Assembly (NCBI RefSeq): GCF_016282985.1
Contig: NZ_JAEELZ010000087.1
Location: 37,370-101,369 of the forward strand
Length of the DNA: 64,000 nucleotides
DNA from: Methanosphaera sp.
GTDB lineage: Archaea > Methanobacteriota > Methanobacteria > Methanobacteriales > Methanobacteriaceae
Direction of reading: 5' to 3'
Shown: positions 39,461 to 49,049 of the stretch, in pieces
How positions within the stretch are numbered: position 1 is the stretch's first letter
Layout: the number at the start of each line of letters is the position of its first letter
Notes under the pieces: generated by a model
Databases searched by the model: none
Seen by the model: the letters and a program-made list of their open reading frames with translations, nothing else
What the model was told of the DNA's origin: nothing
Made by a program: the position numbers and the translations under genes

Positions 39461-40591
39461 CTTCATATACTCATTAAGCAATTGTTCCATGTTGTGTATT
39501 TTTTCATCAATCACTTTTTCTTTTTCACGATACCTTATCAATTCTTCTTTTTCAGAACTAGTTATATCATGATATTCAACATTATTAAAAAATGTAACCT
39601 TATCCAATACACGCATATACTTTTTCTTTAATTCATCAGGTTTAGGTTTGTAATATGCTTGTTTGGTATCCCCAACACTACGTCCTTCAAGAAAATCAAT
39701 AGTTAAGTCAGATAATCCTGCATCAAATAGTCTTGATCCAAACATTTTTCTTAAACCGTGGCTGTGAAAAAATCTGCAATGATCATTTTTCCAACCGAAC
39801 ATACATGCATCATTTAATCGTTCAAAATTTGTTTGAATAGATTGAGCAGAGATATTGAATAATTTGGATTCAGGTTTTAATTCTCTTTTCATTAATTCTT
39901 CTGCAAGGTACGTTAGTATTTGTTGGGTTGCTTCAGGACTGCAGAATGTGAAGTATGGTGTTTGGGTTTTTTGTCGGATTATGTTCCATGTGGGTATTAT
40001 ATCGTCTCTATGTTTTAATGCATATATGACTTGTTCTATTTTGGTTTCTTGATGGTATTCCCTGGTTGCATCTATGAAGTCTTGTATTGTTATGTTACTT
40101 GTTTCTTGTGCTGCGGTTCCACTGCTTGCCATGAAGAGTATTATTGCCCGTGTTTTATTGTTTTTACTTGTTTGTACTGCTTTTCGTATTTGTTTAGGTT
40201 TTATTATGTGTTGGTATGTTTCTATTACTTTGACTTTGTTTCGTGTTATTTTTGGGGGTGTTATGTCGAATTGTGCGTAGAATGTTCTTATTTTTGTGAT
40301 TCTGTCGTTGATTGTTCTGTCGCTTAGTTTTTGTTCTTGTAGTTTCATTTTGTAGTTGATTAGTCTTGTTTTTATTTTTCTTTTGCTTATGCGTATTCCC
40401 TGTTCTTCTTCATCATCTGCTTCTCTGATTAGTTCGTCTATGTTTGTTTGTTGTATTTGTGTGTAATTGTTTAGTACTACTGCGTATGATTTTTGACTGC
40501 TTTTTTTGAGGTTTCTTATCATGCAAAACTCTTTGAAGAGTTGGTTTTTATATATTGTTTCTATATTATTATTTTGTGTTTGTGTTGTCAT
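39446..40591 (-). CDS. Tyrosine recombinase/integrase
   Basis: 381 residues. N-terminal SAM-like core-binding domain (LKKSSQKSYAVVLNNYTQI ... INDRITKIRTFYAQF), catalytic domain with SSGTAAQETSNITIQDFI (156-173), HSHGLRKMFGSRLF (H278-x2-R281), FLEGRSVGDTKQAYYKP (nucleophile Tyr 313 or 314), and a C-terminal coiled coil. The first catalytic Arg, normally inside the box at 158-163, is replaced by Ala. GR instead of GH before the Tyr is common in archaeal integrases. It marks the right end of the provirus. Its 3' end meets the Cdc6-like gene head-on. Confidence 0.85.
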   Translation of the reverse strand: MTTQTQNNNIETIYKNQLFKEFCMIRNLKKSSQKSYAVVLNNYTQIQQTNIDELIREADDEEEQGIRISKRKIKTRLINYKMKLQEQKLSDRTINDRITKIRTFYAQFDITPPKITRNKVKVIETYQHIIKPKQIRKAVQTSKNNKTRAIILFMASSGTAAQETSNITIQDFIDATREYHQETKIEQVIYALKHRDDIIPTWNIIRQKTQTPYFTFCSPEATQQILTYLAEELMKRELKPESKLFNISAQSIQTNFERLNDACMFGWKNDHCRFFHSHGLRKMFGSRLFDAGLSDLTIDFLEGRSVGDTKQAYYKPKPDELKKKYMRVLDKVTFFNNVEYHDITSSEKEELIRYREKEKVIDEKIHNMEQLLNEYMKLSSP

Positions 40592-41000
40592 GAGTATTAG
40601 TATGTAAAAAATAGTATAAAAACTTACATTTCTGAGTAGAAAGTAAATTAATCTCCTTTAAATATTCTTTTTTTAAATATTGAGTGTCAGACATAATTAT
40701 TTTTTTTGTTATTTTGTATTACTTTTTTTTGGATAAAATGATTTAATATTTATTTTGTATTCATACCAAAATTAGAGTCTTATTTACTAAAATATAAATG
40801 ATATTTCATTTTAATAACAATATAATACATGTAACTAATTTTATATAAATATTAGCATACATTAAATCTTTTTACTAATATAAACTAAAATACAAATGTA
40901 TTTTTAAAATCCAATACTATTTTTATGAAAAAATTAATAAAATAAGAAAGTAACGCTATCAAAAAATTATACTTTATAAAATGGGATTGAATATTATTTT
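40592..41000. other. AT-rich stretch at provirus-host boundary
   Basis: No gene. The right attachment site should lie between the integrase start and the adhesin gene, probably here, but without the left end of the provirus the core repeat cannot be identified. No tRNA gene is visible at this boundary. Confidence 0.3.
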
Positions 41001-41110
41001 AACCATACAGTTCAACTAAATCCTATAGAAGAGGTATGGAAACAATAAAAAGAATACTATTTATTCCAATTATAATACATTAGATAATAAAAATATTTAA
41101 AACATTATTT
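41001..41110 (+). pseudogene. Relic of IS630-type transposase C-terminus
   Basis: One frame reads NHTVQLNPIEEVWKQ then stop; shifting by one base it continues NKKNTIYSNYNT. The 'LNPIExVWK' box is the last catalytic motif of IS630-family DDE transposases, where the E is part of the active site. Only this fragment remains, so it is an old, decayed insertion sequence. Confidence 0.5.
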
Positions 41111-41314
41111 TATGAAATAATCAATAATAAATCATTTAATAAATGAATTTCAGAATACTATGACATAAAATTTTGATAAGATACTAATAATATGGAAAAT
41201 AGTCAGTTACGATAAAATAAGGGATTTTGGTTTTAGTATTAATAACTGTTAAATATTCAACATTTTCTAATATAATAATATAAAAGTTAAAGGGAGGAAA
41301 AAAAGAGGATAAAA

Positions 41315-44300
41315 ATGACAAAAATTAAAAAGGCACTACTCTTTGCAGCACTGATTGTAGTACTAATGGGAATATCATACGCAACTGAAGCATCAAATAA
41401 CAACGTAACAGACATAAATGATGCAACAATGATAGTAAAAGATACAACTACAATATCAGAAAGCGATACAATAATACAGGAAAATATAGAGGAAGTAAAG
41501 ACAGCTGAAAGTACAACAAAAACTATCCAAAAAAGTAATATTGCTAAGTCTAATATTAAAAAGGACAATCTGATAACAGTATCCTCATGGGATGAACTAA
41601 GTGGAAACATTACTGCTCTAACATCTGAATCAGGAGATACAACAATCAAATTAAACGAAGACACATATACAAATAATGGTATAATCAGATGGGAAGGCAC
41701 TAATATGATACTGACCATTGACGGAAACGGACAGACAATAAATGGAAACCAGAAACGGGTATTTTATATCAACAGTGGCTCTTCACTAGTTCTAAAAAAC
41801 ATCATCATAAAAGATGCCAAAGAAAATGGTGGATTTGGAGGTGCAATATACAACAGTGGAAATTTAACCATAATAAATTCCACACTCACACACAACATAG
41901 CCTCATATGGGGGAGCAATAATCAACGTGGAAGGTAATTTAACTGTAAGCAACTCCATACTCACACACAACACAGCCTCATATGGGGGAGCAATATACAA
42001 CTGGGGTAGTTTAACTGTAAGCAACTCCAACTACACAAACAACAACGCAACCAATGGAGGAGCAATACACAACTACCATGGTACTTTAACTGTAATGAAC
42101 AATTCCCTGTTTGAATGTAACCAAGCAGTTTATGGTGGAGCAATATGCAACAATGGTACTTCATTTGTTGCTTATTATAATGTGTCTGTTTCTAATTTCA
42201 CAAAAAATAATGCAAGTTACGGTGCTGCACTATACAACACCGAAAATACAAGAGGTAACTTAACATATAACAATTTTACTAAAAATACTGCAAAAGCTGG
42301 TGGATCTGGAGGTGCGATATATAACAAGGGAAATTTAACCATAATAAATTCCACACTCACACACAACACAGCCTCATATGGGGGAGCAATACGTAATGAT
42401 TATGGTCCTTTAACGATAAACAACTCCAACCTCACATACAACAACGCAACCAATGGAGGAGCAATACACAACAATGATGGTCATTTAACTGTAAACAACT
42501 CCAACTTCACACACAACAATGCAAAAAAATATGGAGGAGCAATACACAACCCAGAAGAACAATATTATATTGATATAGTTAATTCTAATTTCACACAAAA
42601 CCATGCAAACACAGGTGGTGCAATAAATACTATGGGGTTTTTAAATGCCACAGATAATAATTTCATTGAAAACACTGCAGATAACAAAGAAACAATATGG
42701 TTAAATGGAATTTGGAATGGACTCTTTGCTACTAATCATTATTATTCTACTGACATTAATCTTAGTGAGATAAAATTATCTGTTAAAGATGATAAGAAAT
42801 CATTTACATATTGTGAAAACATAGAACTAAACTTTACTATAAAACTCAGTAATCCTAATGATTATGAAGACTTTTCAGAGGGAATTGAAGATATAACATT
42901 GAACATTAATGGTGAAGAAAAGGTTATCAGAAAGTATGAAGCATACAATTTAACACACCTGAAACCAGGAAAATACAATGTTTACTTTACTAGTTGTAAC
43001 AGTCAATCAAACACAGTAACCTTTACAATAACAGGTGATTCAGAAATTACAACAGACAAGAAGTCTTATGACTACTATGACGGCATAAAAAATATGGTAC
43101 AGCTATTTATTAATGATGAAATTGAAGAACCAGGAACAATTTACGTATGTGTAAAAGATGTTGATAAATACGATGAACTGTTTACATGTCATAATGTTAA
43201 AGACGGATACACACTTCAAACAGCAACATTGGCCGAAGTACTGGAAAACATCTACGATAACTTAGACTCATCATACACAATAAATGTTACATACTATAGT
43301 GACTATGTAATTCCTAGTTCAACTGAATTCACATTAAACATTATCAAACAGAGAAACACCACTATAATCTATGACATACTTAACAACACAGAAGGTAATT
43401 TGCAAATTAATATCACAGTTATCGATGCAGTTAATCATTCCATAATAGAAGATTCGGGCATCAAAGTAACAGGTGATATCAACAAGAATACCACAAGTAG
43501 CGTGCTCATAGACAACACTCTAACACCTGGAGACTACACAATAAACGTTCACTACAATGAAACAGATGGATATAAGTCATCAGATGTTAGAATTGAATTT
43601 ACAGTAGAAATTGATTATGATAAGAAAATATCAGAACTGAAAGAAACCATAACGAATCTAACAGAAAAAATAAATGAAACCAATAGCCAGATTTATAACT
43701 TGACTAATCAACTGTATGAATCAAAAAACAAAATCAATAACTTAATCAATCAGTTATCACAAGCCAATAACCTAATCAACAAACTAAACAATAAAAACAA
43801 AAATCTACAGGATACTATAAATGATTTAACACAACAACTAATAGTTGCAGAAAAAAAAATCAACGACTTAAATGACACAATTAATGAACTGTTAAATAAA
43901 ATTCCACTAAAAACAACAATTACAATTAACCCCATCAAGTCCAGCGTAGGTAATATAGTTAATCTCTCAGCCAACATCATTGATGAGAATAATACACCTG
44001 TAACAGGTGGAAAAGCAATATTCAAAGTAAACGGAATAACACTAAGGGACGAAAACAACAATGTAATCTACGCAATGGTAAATGACGGAATGGCATCCAT
44101 ATCCTATAAAGTACAAAGCGTATGGTTCAAAGACACAAGCTACCTTCAGGTAGTATACGGCGGAAACGAAAACTACACATCCACACGAACAACCGCATCA
44201 GATGTTTTAGACATTACCGAAGGTATTGCAAGAATAACCTTGGATAAAACAGACATTACGGCCAAATCAGGACAAACAATTACACTAAGAGCAAAAATAA

Positions 44301-44815
44301 CAGATACAACCGGTACAAGTATAACCGGTGGAAAAGTAGTATTCAAATTAAACGGCAAAACACTAAAAGGTGAAAACGGAGAAGTACTATATGCACAAGT
44401 TATCGATGGCAAAGCAGTACTGGACTACATAATCACTACGAAATATTCTGCAAAAACATATACACTAACAGCAGTATATGGTGGAAACAACTATGAACGT
44501 ACCGAAACAAACGGAACATTAACCTTAGAGAATAAAGAAGTAAACATAAACGTTGAGAGCATAACAACAAATAACAATAAAACAAGCATCAAGGCAACCA
44601 TTACTTATGAAACAGGATTATTACTTGTTACCAGTACAAAAATGGCCATTAAAATCAATGGTAAAACAGTTTTAAGTGGTGTTAACAGTACAAATGGTAA
44701 GATTGACATCTCATTTACTACAACATTAAGGCCTGGAATGTATGAGTTACTAATAATATCCGGAGAAAATGGAATATATAAAGCAGGAAAAGTAACAACT
44801 ATCCTAAAAATTTAA
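41315..44815 (+). CDS. Adhesin-like surface protein: beta-helix, coiled coil, Ig repeats
   Basis: 1166 residues. Signal peptide KALLFAALIVVLMGISYA (cleavage near residue 25). Residues 85-470 are right-handed beta-helix repeats (NNATNGGAIHN, ASYGGAIYN types). Residues 475-760 carry beta-sandwich segments (LKPGKYNVYF; TPGDYTINVHYN). Residues 770-870 are a coiled coil of NLTxQL/LNxKI heptads. Two Ig-like repeats follow (VNLSANIIDENNTPVTGGKA; ITLRAKITDTTGTSITGGKV) and a final domain ends GIYKAGKVTTILKI. No obvious C-terminal membrane anchor. Typical of adhesin-like proteins in gut Methanobacteriales; N-glycosylation sites (NxT/S) are abundant. Confidence 0.88.
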   Translation: MTKIKKALLFAALIVVLMGISYATEASNNNVTDINDATMIVKDTTTISESDTIIQENIEEVKTAESTTKTIQKSNIAKSNIKKDNLITVSSWDELSGNITALTSESGDTTIKLNEDTYTNNGIIRWEGTNMILTIDGNGQTINGNQKRVFYINSGSSLVLKNIIIKDAKENGGFGGAIYNSGNLTIINSTLTHNIASYGGAIINVEGNLTVSNSILTHNTASYGGAIYNWGSLTVSNSNYTNNNATNGGAIHNYHGTLTVMNNSLFECNQAVYGGAICNNGTSFVAYYNVSVSNFTKNNASYGAALYNTENTRGNLTYNNFTKNTAKAGGSGGAIYNKGNLTIINSTLTHNTASYGGAIRNDYGPLTINNSNLTYNNATNGGAIHNNDGHLTVNNSNFTHNNAKKYGGAIHNPEEQYYIDIVNSNFTQNHANTGGAINTMGFLNATDNNFIENTADNKETIWLNGIWNGLFATNHYYSTDINLSEIKLSVKDDKKSFTYCENIELNFTIKLSNPNDYEDFSEGIEDITLNINGEEKVIRKYEAYNLTHLKPGKYNVYFTSCNSQSNTVTFTITGDSEITTDKKSYDYYDGIKNMVQLFINDEIEEPGTIYVCVKDVDKYDELFTCHNVKDGYTLQTATLAEVLENIYDNLDSSYTINVTYYSDYVIPSSTEFTLNIIKQRNTTIIYDILNNTEGNLQINITVIDAVNHSIIEDSGIKVTGDINKNTTSSVLIDNTLTPGDYTINVHYNETDGYKSSDVRIEFTVEIDYDKKISELKETITNLTEKINETNSQIYNLTNQLYESKNKINNLINQLSQANNLINKLNNKNKNLQDTINDLTQQLIVAEKKINDLNDTINELLNKIPLKTTITINPIKSSVGNIVNLSANIIDENNTPVTGGKAIFKVNGITLRDENNNVIYAMVNDGMASISYKVQSVWFKDTSYLQVVYGGNENYTSTRTTASDVLDITEGIARITLDKTDITAKSGQTITLRAKITDTTGTSITGGKVVFKLNGKTLKGENGEVLYAQVIDGKAVLDYIITTKYSAKTYTLTAVYGGNNYERTETNGTLTLENKEVNINVESITTNNNKTSIKATITYETGLLLVTSTKMAIKINGKTVLSGVNSTNGKIDISFTTTLRPGMYELLIISGENGIYKAGKVTTILKI
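41855..42560 (+). repeat. DNA-level repeats in beta-helix part of adhesin gene
   Basis: Stretches such as CCTCATATGGGGGAGCAAT recur (41909, 41968, 42373) with CTCACACACAACA and AACAACGCAACCAATGGAGG also repeated. These near-identical units are prone to recombination and copy-number change, which could vary the adhesin. Confidence 0.7.
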
Positions 44816-44943
44816 CAAAAAATAGATTACAATAAAGGTACGAATTAGATCGTGCCATCCACTTTTTTTTATTTTCTAAAAATGGATACTAAATTAACTT
44901 GAATTCAAATAGGGTTATATAATGTTCTTTTTTTAGTTTTTTT

Positions 44944-44978
44944 TATAAAAAAAAGTATAAGATGCTTATTCAGCATCT
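44944..44978 (-). terminator. Terminator of cbiF
   Basis: AGATGCT-GAATA-AGCATCT on the minus strand spans the cbiF stop codon and is followed by TATACTTTTTTTT, the hairpin plus T-tract of an intrinsic terminator. Confidence 0.7.
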
Positions 44979-45742
44979 CTGTACATATGTGCAAATTTTG
45001 GATCATAAAGTTTTGATTGTTCTCCACTTTGTTGATCTAAAACATCACCTACAACAATCATAGCTGTTTTTGTAAATCCTGCATCATGTACTTTTTGAGC
45101 AATATTAGTTAAATTTCCACGAACAATTTCCTGATCAGGCCATGTAGCTTTTTTAACAACTGCTACTGGAGTATCTTCCCTATATTCTTTTAATAATTCT
45201 GTAACAACATCATCAATCATGTGAATTCCTAAAAAGATACACATTGTTGCATTATGTTCTGCCAATTTGCATAAAGCTTCTTTGGATGGTTTAGGTGTTC
45301 TACCTTCAGGTCTTGTGATAATAATAGTTTGTGAAACTTCAGGCAATGTTAACTGTGATTCTAAAGCTGCTGCTGTTCCAAATAAACTACTTACTCCCGG
45401 AATTATAGTATAACCAATATCCAATTCTTTTAATTGATTAATTTGTTCAGCTATAGCACCATATATTGCAGGATCTCCAGTGTGAACACGTGCAATAATC
45501 TTATTTTCTTCATGTGCTTTTTTAATTACATCAATAATTTCATCCAAATTCATTTCGGCACTGTCATAAATATCTGCATCATCTTTTGCAATATCCAACA
45601 CGGCAGGATTAACTAAAGAACCAGCATAAATGATTACATCTGAATTTTTAATTGCTTCAGCACCTTTTACTGTAATCAATTCAGGGTCACCAGGACCAGC
45701 ACCAATAAATATTACTTTACCTTTATAATCTTCAAAATTCAT
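44966..45742 (-). CDS. cbiF: Cobalt-precorrin-4 C11-methyltransferase CbiF (CobM)
   Basis: 258 residues, the normal size. SAM-dependent tetrapyrrole methylase fold: VIFIGAGPGDPELITVKGAE, VIIYAGSLVNP, IARVHTGDPAIYGAIAEQI, YTIIPGVSSLFGTAAALESQ, TRPEGRTPKP, CIFLGIHMIDDV. The 'GSLV' and 'GRTPxP' elements separate CbiF/CobM from other methylases of the family. It methylates C11 in the corrin ring on the anaerobic B12 pathway, needed for the methanogen's methyltransferases. Stands alone here with its own terminator. Confidence 0.92.
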   Translation of the reverse strand: MNFEDYKGKVIFIGAGPGDPELITVKGAEAIKNSDVIIYAGSLVNPAVLDIAKDDADIYDSAEMNLDEIIDVIKKAHEENKIIARVHTGDPAIYGAIAEQINQLKELDIGYTIIPGVSSLFGTAAALESQLTLPEVSQTIIITRPEGRTPKPSKEALCKLAEHNATMCIFLGIHMIDDVVTELLKEYREDTPVAVVKKATWPDQEIVRGNLTNIAQKVHDAGFTKTAMIVVGDVLDQQSGEQSKLYDPKFAHMYRDAE

Positions 45743-45834
45743 ATAAATTCTCCATTGTTTTTTAGGTTACTATAGATTAGTATTTATTTTATAAATAATA
45801 TATTTTTTTTTAATAGTAGTTTAATGACAGTAAA

Positions 45835-46695
45835 TTAATGTTTAAATCGATTTAAATAATCAGTTAAGACACCTGATAATATTAAAACTATTCCCATCAA
45901 GATTACAAATATTCCAACTGCATTTAAATAAAGATTTCCTGCAAGGCTTGTTGCATTTATAGATAAATATATTAAAATACCAAAGAAGGTTATAATAGCA
46001 CCACTTATTCCATAGAAGTATAAAGGTCTATTAAATCTCATTAATTCCAGAACTCTTAAAAGAACACTTACTCCTTGAATAACTGGATTAGCAGTAGTTG
46101 TATTTACATCATATCGGACTGTGATTGGAACTTCTTTGATTATTAAATTATTATTGGATGCCTCAATTAACATATCACTTTCTATACCAAAACCTTCAGG
46201 ATTAAAATTAAAACAATTGAAACATTTTGAAGAAAAAGCTCTGAAACCACTTTGTGAATCTGTTAATTTTACCCCTGAAGCAACATTTGTTGCAGTATCT
46301 AAAACTGTTTGACCTATCCTTCGATATGTAGGCGTTGACGTATCTTGATTATTTATATAACGACTTCCATTTACTAAGTCAGCAACTCCATCTTCAATTG
46401 GTTTAATTAATAAAGGAATTTCAGAAGGATTATGTTGACCGTCAGCATCTATTGTAACTATAATATCAAAGTTTTTAGCATATTCAAAGCCAGTTTTTAA
46501 AGCAACACCTTTACCTTTGTTGAATTTATGACTTAAAACTGTAGCACCCGCTAATTCAGAGACTTCTTTAGTTCTATCTGTACTACCATCATCTATTACT
46601 ATTACTTCATTAGCATATTTAGAAGATAATAATATCATACTAGCTATTGCTACTTCTTCATTATATGCCGGTAATAAAATAGCCACATTAGTCAT
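45835..46695 (-). CDS. Family 2 glycosyltransferase (dolichol-phosphate-sugar synthase-like), membrane bound
   Basis: 286 residues. GT-A domain: AILLPAYNEEVAIASMIL, VIVIDDGSTDRTKEVS, NKGKGVALKTGFEYA, IVTIDADGQHNPSEIP (DxD-like), GSRY, and SGFRAFSSK. Two C-terminal membrane helices (YFYGISGAIITFFGILIYLS; GIFVILMGIVLILSGVLTDY). This layout fits polyprenyl-phosphate mannose/glucose synthases or glycosyltransferases feeding S-layer/adhesin glycosylation. Adjacent on the same strand as an epimerase gene for sugar nucleotides. Confidence 0.8.
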   Translation of the reverse strand: MTNVAILLPAYNEEVAIASMILLSSKYANEVIVIDDGSTDRTKEVSELAGATVLSHKFNKGKGVALKTGFEYAKNFDIIVTIDADGQHNPSEIPLLIKPIEDGVADLVNGSRYINNQDTSTPTYRRIGQTVLDTATNVASGVKLTDSQSGFRAFSSKCFNCFNFNPEGFGIESDMLIEASNNNLIIKEVPITVRYDVNTTTANPVIQGVSVLLRVLELMRFNRPLYFYGISGAIITFFGILIYLSINATSLAGNLYLNAVGIFVILMGIVLILSGVLTDYLNRFKH

Positions 46696-46838
46696 ATTCT
46701 CTACTCCAAATAAATAATAAAAATAATATTATTATTTTATCATACAAGTATCTTTATTAATTAAATCTATTATAATTATTGTAATACGTAAAAAATAAAA
46801 AAAATAGTTCTTGAAAAAATATTAAAAGAAAAAAAGGA

Positions 46839-47780
46839 TTAATCTAATCTATAATACCATTTCATCCAATCTACTGTTTTTTGGATACCTTCTTTAGGTT
46901 TGACTTTTGGATCATGTTTTAAATCACGTATAGATTTTGAAAAATCAATTGTTTTTACTTTAGTTGTAAAAGGTTCAGCTTCTTCATAAGTAACTAAACT
47001 ATCATCACAACCTACTGCATCTAATACTAAATCCGAATAATCTTTAATATCCATTTCCCAATCTTGATTTCCACCAATATTATATGCTTCACCAGGTATG
47101 AAATTATCAACTATATTAGCAAATGTTCGTGCTGTATCTCCAACATAATCAATTATTCTTTTATGTCCTTTGAATACTGTATAAGGTTTGTTGTGTAATG
47201 CCAAGTAGATGAATTTAGGAATAAAACCTCTATAAGGTGTGTATCTTTCTCCAGGACCATAACAGTTTACTGGACGAACTCTTACTGTTTCTGTTCCAAA
47301 CATCTTTGCAGAATTCATACACATTAATTCTCCATCCCATTTACTAATAGCATAATCATTCATTTGATAAGTATCTTTTATAGGATTATTTTCCATTACA
47401 TCTTCAGACATTTTTCCAGTATAATCTCCATATACTTCTGCAGAAGAGAAAAATATCATCCTAAAATCATTTTTTTCTTGTAATCTAAGCATATTTTTTG
47501 TACCTATTACATTAGTCTGCCATAGATTTTCATAATATGCTTCTCCGTTCCATCTTCCATATTCTGCTGCTAAATGATATACATAATCAAAAGGACCTGT
47601 TTCTTCAAAAGTTCTTTCTAATTGTCTATAATATCGAACATCTGTACGAACATAATCTTCACGATCATTATTTAATAAATCTGCTGCGATTACTTCATGT
47701 CCTCTGCTACGTAATTCATTTACAAGATTTGTACCGATGAATCCTGATCCTCCAGTAACTAATATTTTTTTTGTTTCCAT
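46839..47780 (-). CDS. NAD-dependent sugar-nucleotide epimerase/dehydratase
   Basis: 313 residues of extended SDR type: KKILVTGGSGFIGTNLVNEL (nucleotide-binding GxxGxxG), DYVYHLAAEYGRWNGEAY, SSAEVYGDY, YAISKWDGELMCMN (catalytic YxxxK), VRPVNCYGPGERYTPYRGFI. It most likely interconverts UDP- or dTDP-sugars for glycan or surface polysaccharide. Substrate cannot be set from sequence. The 143-nt gap to the glycosyltransferase does not exclude a joint role. Confidence 0.78.
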   Translation of the reverse strand: METKKILVTGGSGFIGTNLVNELRSRGHEVIAADLLNNDREDYVRTDVRYYRQLERTFEETGPFDYVYHLAAEYGRWNGEAYYENLWQTNVIGTKNMLRLQEKNDFRMIFFSSAEVYGDYTGKMSEDVMENNPIKDTYQMNDYAISKWDGELMCMNSAKMFGTETVRVRPVNCYGPGERYTPYRGFIPKFIYLALHNKPYTVFKGHKRIIDYVGDTARTFANIVDNFIPGEAYNIGGNQDWEMDIKDYSDLVLDAVGCDDSLVTYEEAEPFTTKVKTIDFSKSIRDLKHDPKVKPKEGIQKTVDWMKWYYRLD

Positions 47781-47876
47781 AATCTTCCCCTAAAACAATA
47801 ATATATACAATTATATAATTAATAATATTAATATTTTAATAGATTATTATAATGAAAATATTTTGGAGAATAAATA

Positions 47877-48710
47877 ATGTTTACAATTGGCGCTCATTTA
47901 TCAATAAATAAAGGTTTTGAGAACATAGGTCGGGAAGCTCTCAGTATAAATGCAAATACTTTTCAATTTTTTCCACGTAGCCCTCGAGGTGGAAAAGCAA
48001 AAGCATTAAACCCTGAAGACATTGCAAACTTTGAAGAATTGATGAGTAATTCCAATATTAATGTAATTTTAGCCCATGCACCTTATGTAATTAACTTAGC
48101 TTCAAAATCAGAAAAAACTAGAAACAATGCTTATGAAATTTTTGAAGATGACTTAAAAAGGTTATCACAACTACCCAATAATTTATATAATTTTCATCCA
48201 GGAAGTCATGTGGGACAAGGTGTTGAAAAAGGTGTTGAATTAATTAGCTGTTCTTTAAATAAATTAATTGATGAAAATCAAAAAACAACAATCTTACTTG
48301 AAACAATGGCAGGTAAAGGTACTGAAATTGGTAGAACTTTTGAAGAATTAGAAATGATTATTGAAAAAGTTGAACTAGATGAAAAAATAGGAGTATGTTT
48401 GGATACATGCCATGTTTATGATGCAGGTTATGATATCAAAAATAATTTAGATCAAGTTATTGATGAATTTGACAATGTAATTGGTTTAGATAGATTAAAA
48501 GCAATCCATTTAAATGATAGTAAATATGGATTAAATAGTCATAAAGACAGGCATGAAAAAATAGGCTTAGGTGAGTTAGGTTTAGATGCTATTTCCAATA
48601 TTATAAACCATAAATCATTTAGAAACCTTCCTTTTTATTTAGAAACTCCTAATGATGTTGAAGGTTATAAAGAAGAAATTAAATTGTTAAGAGGATTATA
48701 TAAAGAATAA
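47877..48710 (+). CDS. nfo: Endonuclease IV (AP endonuclease)
   Basis: 277 residues. AP-endonuclease-2 TIM barrel: [109 protein letters not shown]. His, Asp and Glu ligands of the three zinc ions are in place. Cuts DNA 5' of abasic sites in base excision repair. Divergent from the epimerase gene. Confidence 0.92.
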   Translation: MFTIGAHLSINKGFENIGREALSINANTFQFFPRSPRGGKAKALNPEDIANFEELMSNSNINVILAHAPYVINLASKSEKTRNNAYEIFEDDLKRLSQLPNNLYNFHPGSHVGQGVEKGVELISCSLNKLIDENQKTTILLETMAGKGTEIGRTFEELEMIIEKVELDEKIGVCLDTCHVYDAGYDIKNNLDQVIDEFDNVIGLDRLKAIHLNDSKYGLNSHKDRHEKIGLGELGLDAISNIINHKSFRNLPFYLETPNDVEGYKEEIKLLRGLYKE

Positions 48711-48764
48711 AATTAATTCTTTTTCCCCTTAAAATTATCGTGAATAGTAATTTAATAATAATAT

Positions 48765-48890
48765 TTAATCGTAAATTGGTTTATAAATTGGATTGAATTC
48801 ATAGTAATTTAAATAAAACATAACCAATAACATAAATAAACATCCTGATAAATTTACGATGAAACTTTGTGCTTTTTTAATCATGTTCAT
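48765..48890 (-). CDS. Tiny membrane protein under probable CsoR-type control, 41 aa
   Basis: ATG 48890 (with MNM, RBS GGTGAT) and stop 48765-48767. MNMIKKAQSFIVNLSGCLFM followed by LLVMFYLNYYEFNPIYKPIY: a basic start and one membrane helix with a Cys and Met residues. The promoter region contains a CsoR-type operator (48950-48967), with a CsoR gene 160 nt upstream, so this peptide is likely derepressed by the metal or reactive sulfur species the regulator senses. Function unknown. Confidence 0.6.
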   Translation of the reverse strand: MNMIKKAQSFIVNLSGCLFMLLVMFYLNYYEFNPIYKPIYD

Positions 48891-48924
48891 TTTTATCACC
48901 TACAAATTTAATTATAGTAAAAAA

Positions 48925-48939
48925 TATAACATTGTTATA
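48925..48939. promoter_or_regulatory. TATAAC-N3-GTTATA palindrome
   Basis: TATAACATTGTTATA, perfect 6-bp arms. Very similar sites occur upstream of nifS (56173-56240), so it may bind a common regulator. It lies between the tiny membrane protein gene and the CsoR operator. Confidence 0.6.
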
Positions 48940-48949
48940 TATTAATACC

Positions 48950-48967
48950 TATACCCCTTTGGGTATA
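48950..48967. promoter_or_regulatory. CsoR/RcnR-family operator
   Basis: TATACCC-CTTT-GGGTATA, a perfect 7-bp inverted repeat around a T-rich centre. Operators of CsoR-type repressors are A/T-flanked G/C palindromes of this form (ATACCCC...GGGGTAT). It stands 60 nt upstream of the tiny membrane gene and 83 nt downstream of the CsoR gene. Confidence 0.65.
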
Positions 48968-49049
48968 TAATAATAGGAATCAGAAGTATATAAATGTAGT
49001 GATAAATATATAAAAAAAAGATTTAAAAGTAGTAAAAAATAATTGAAAA

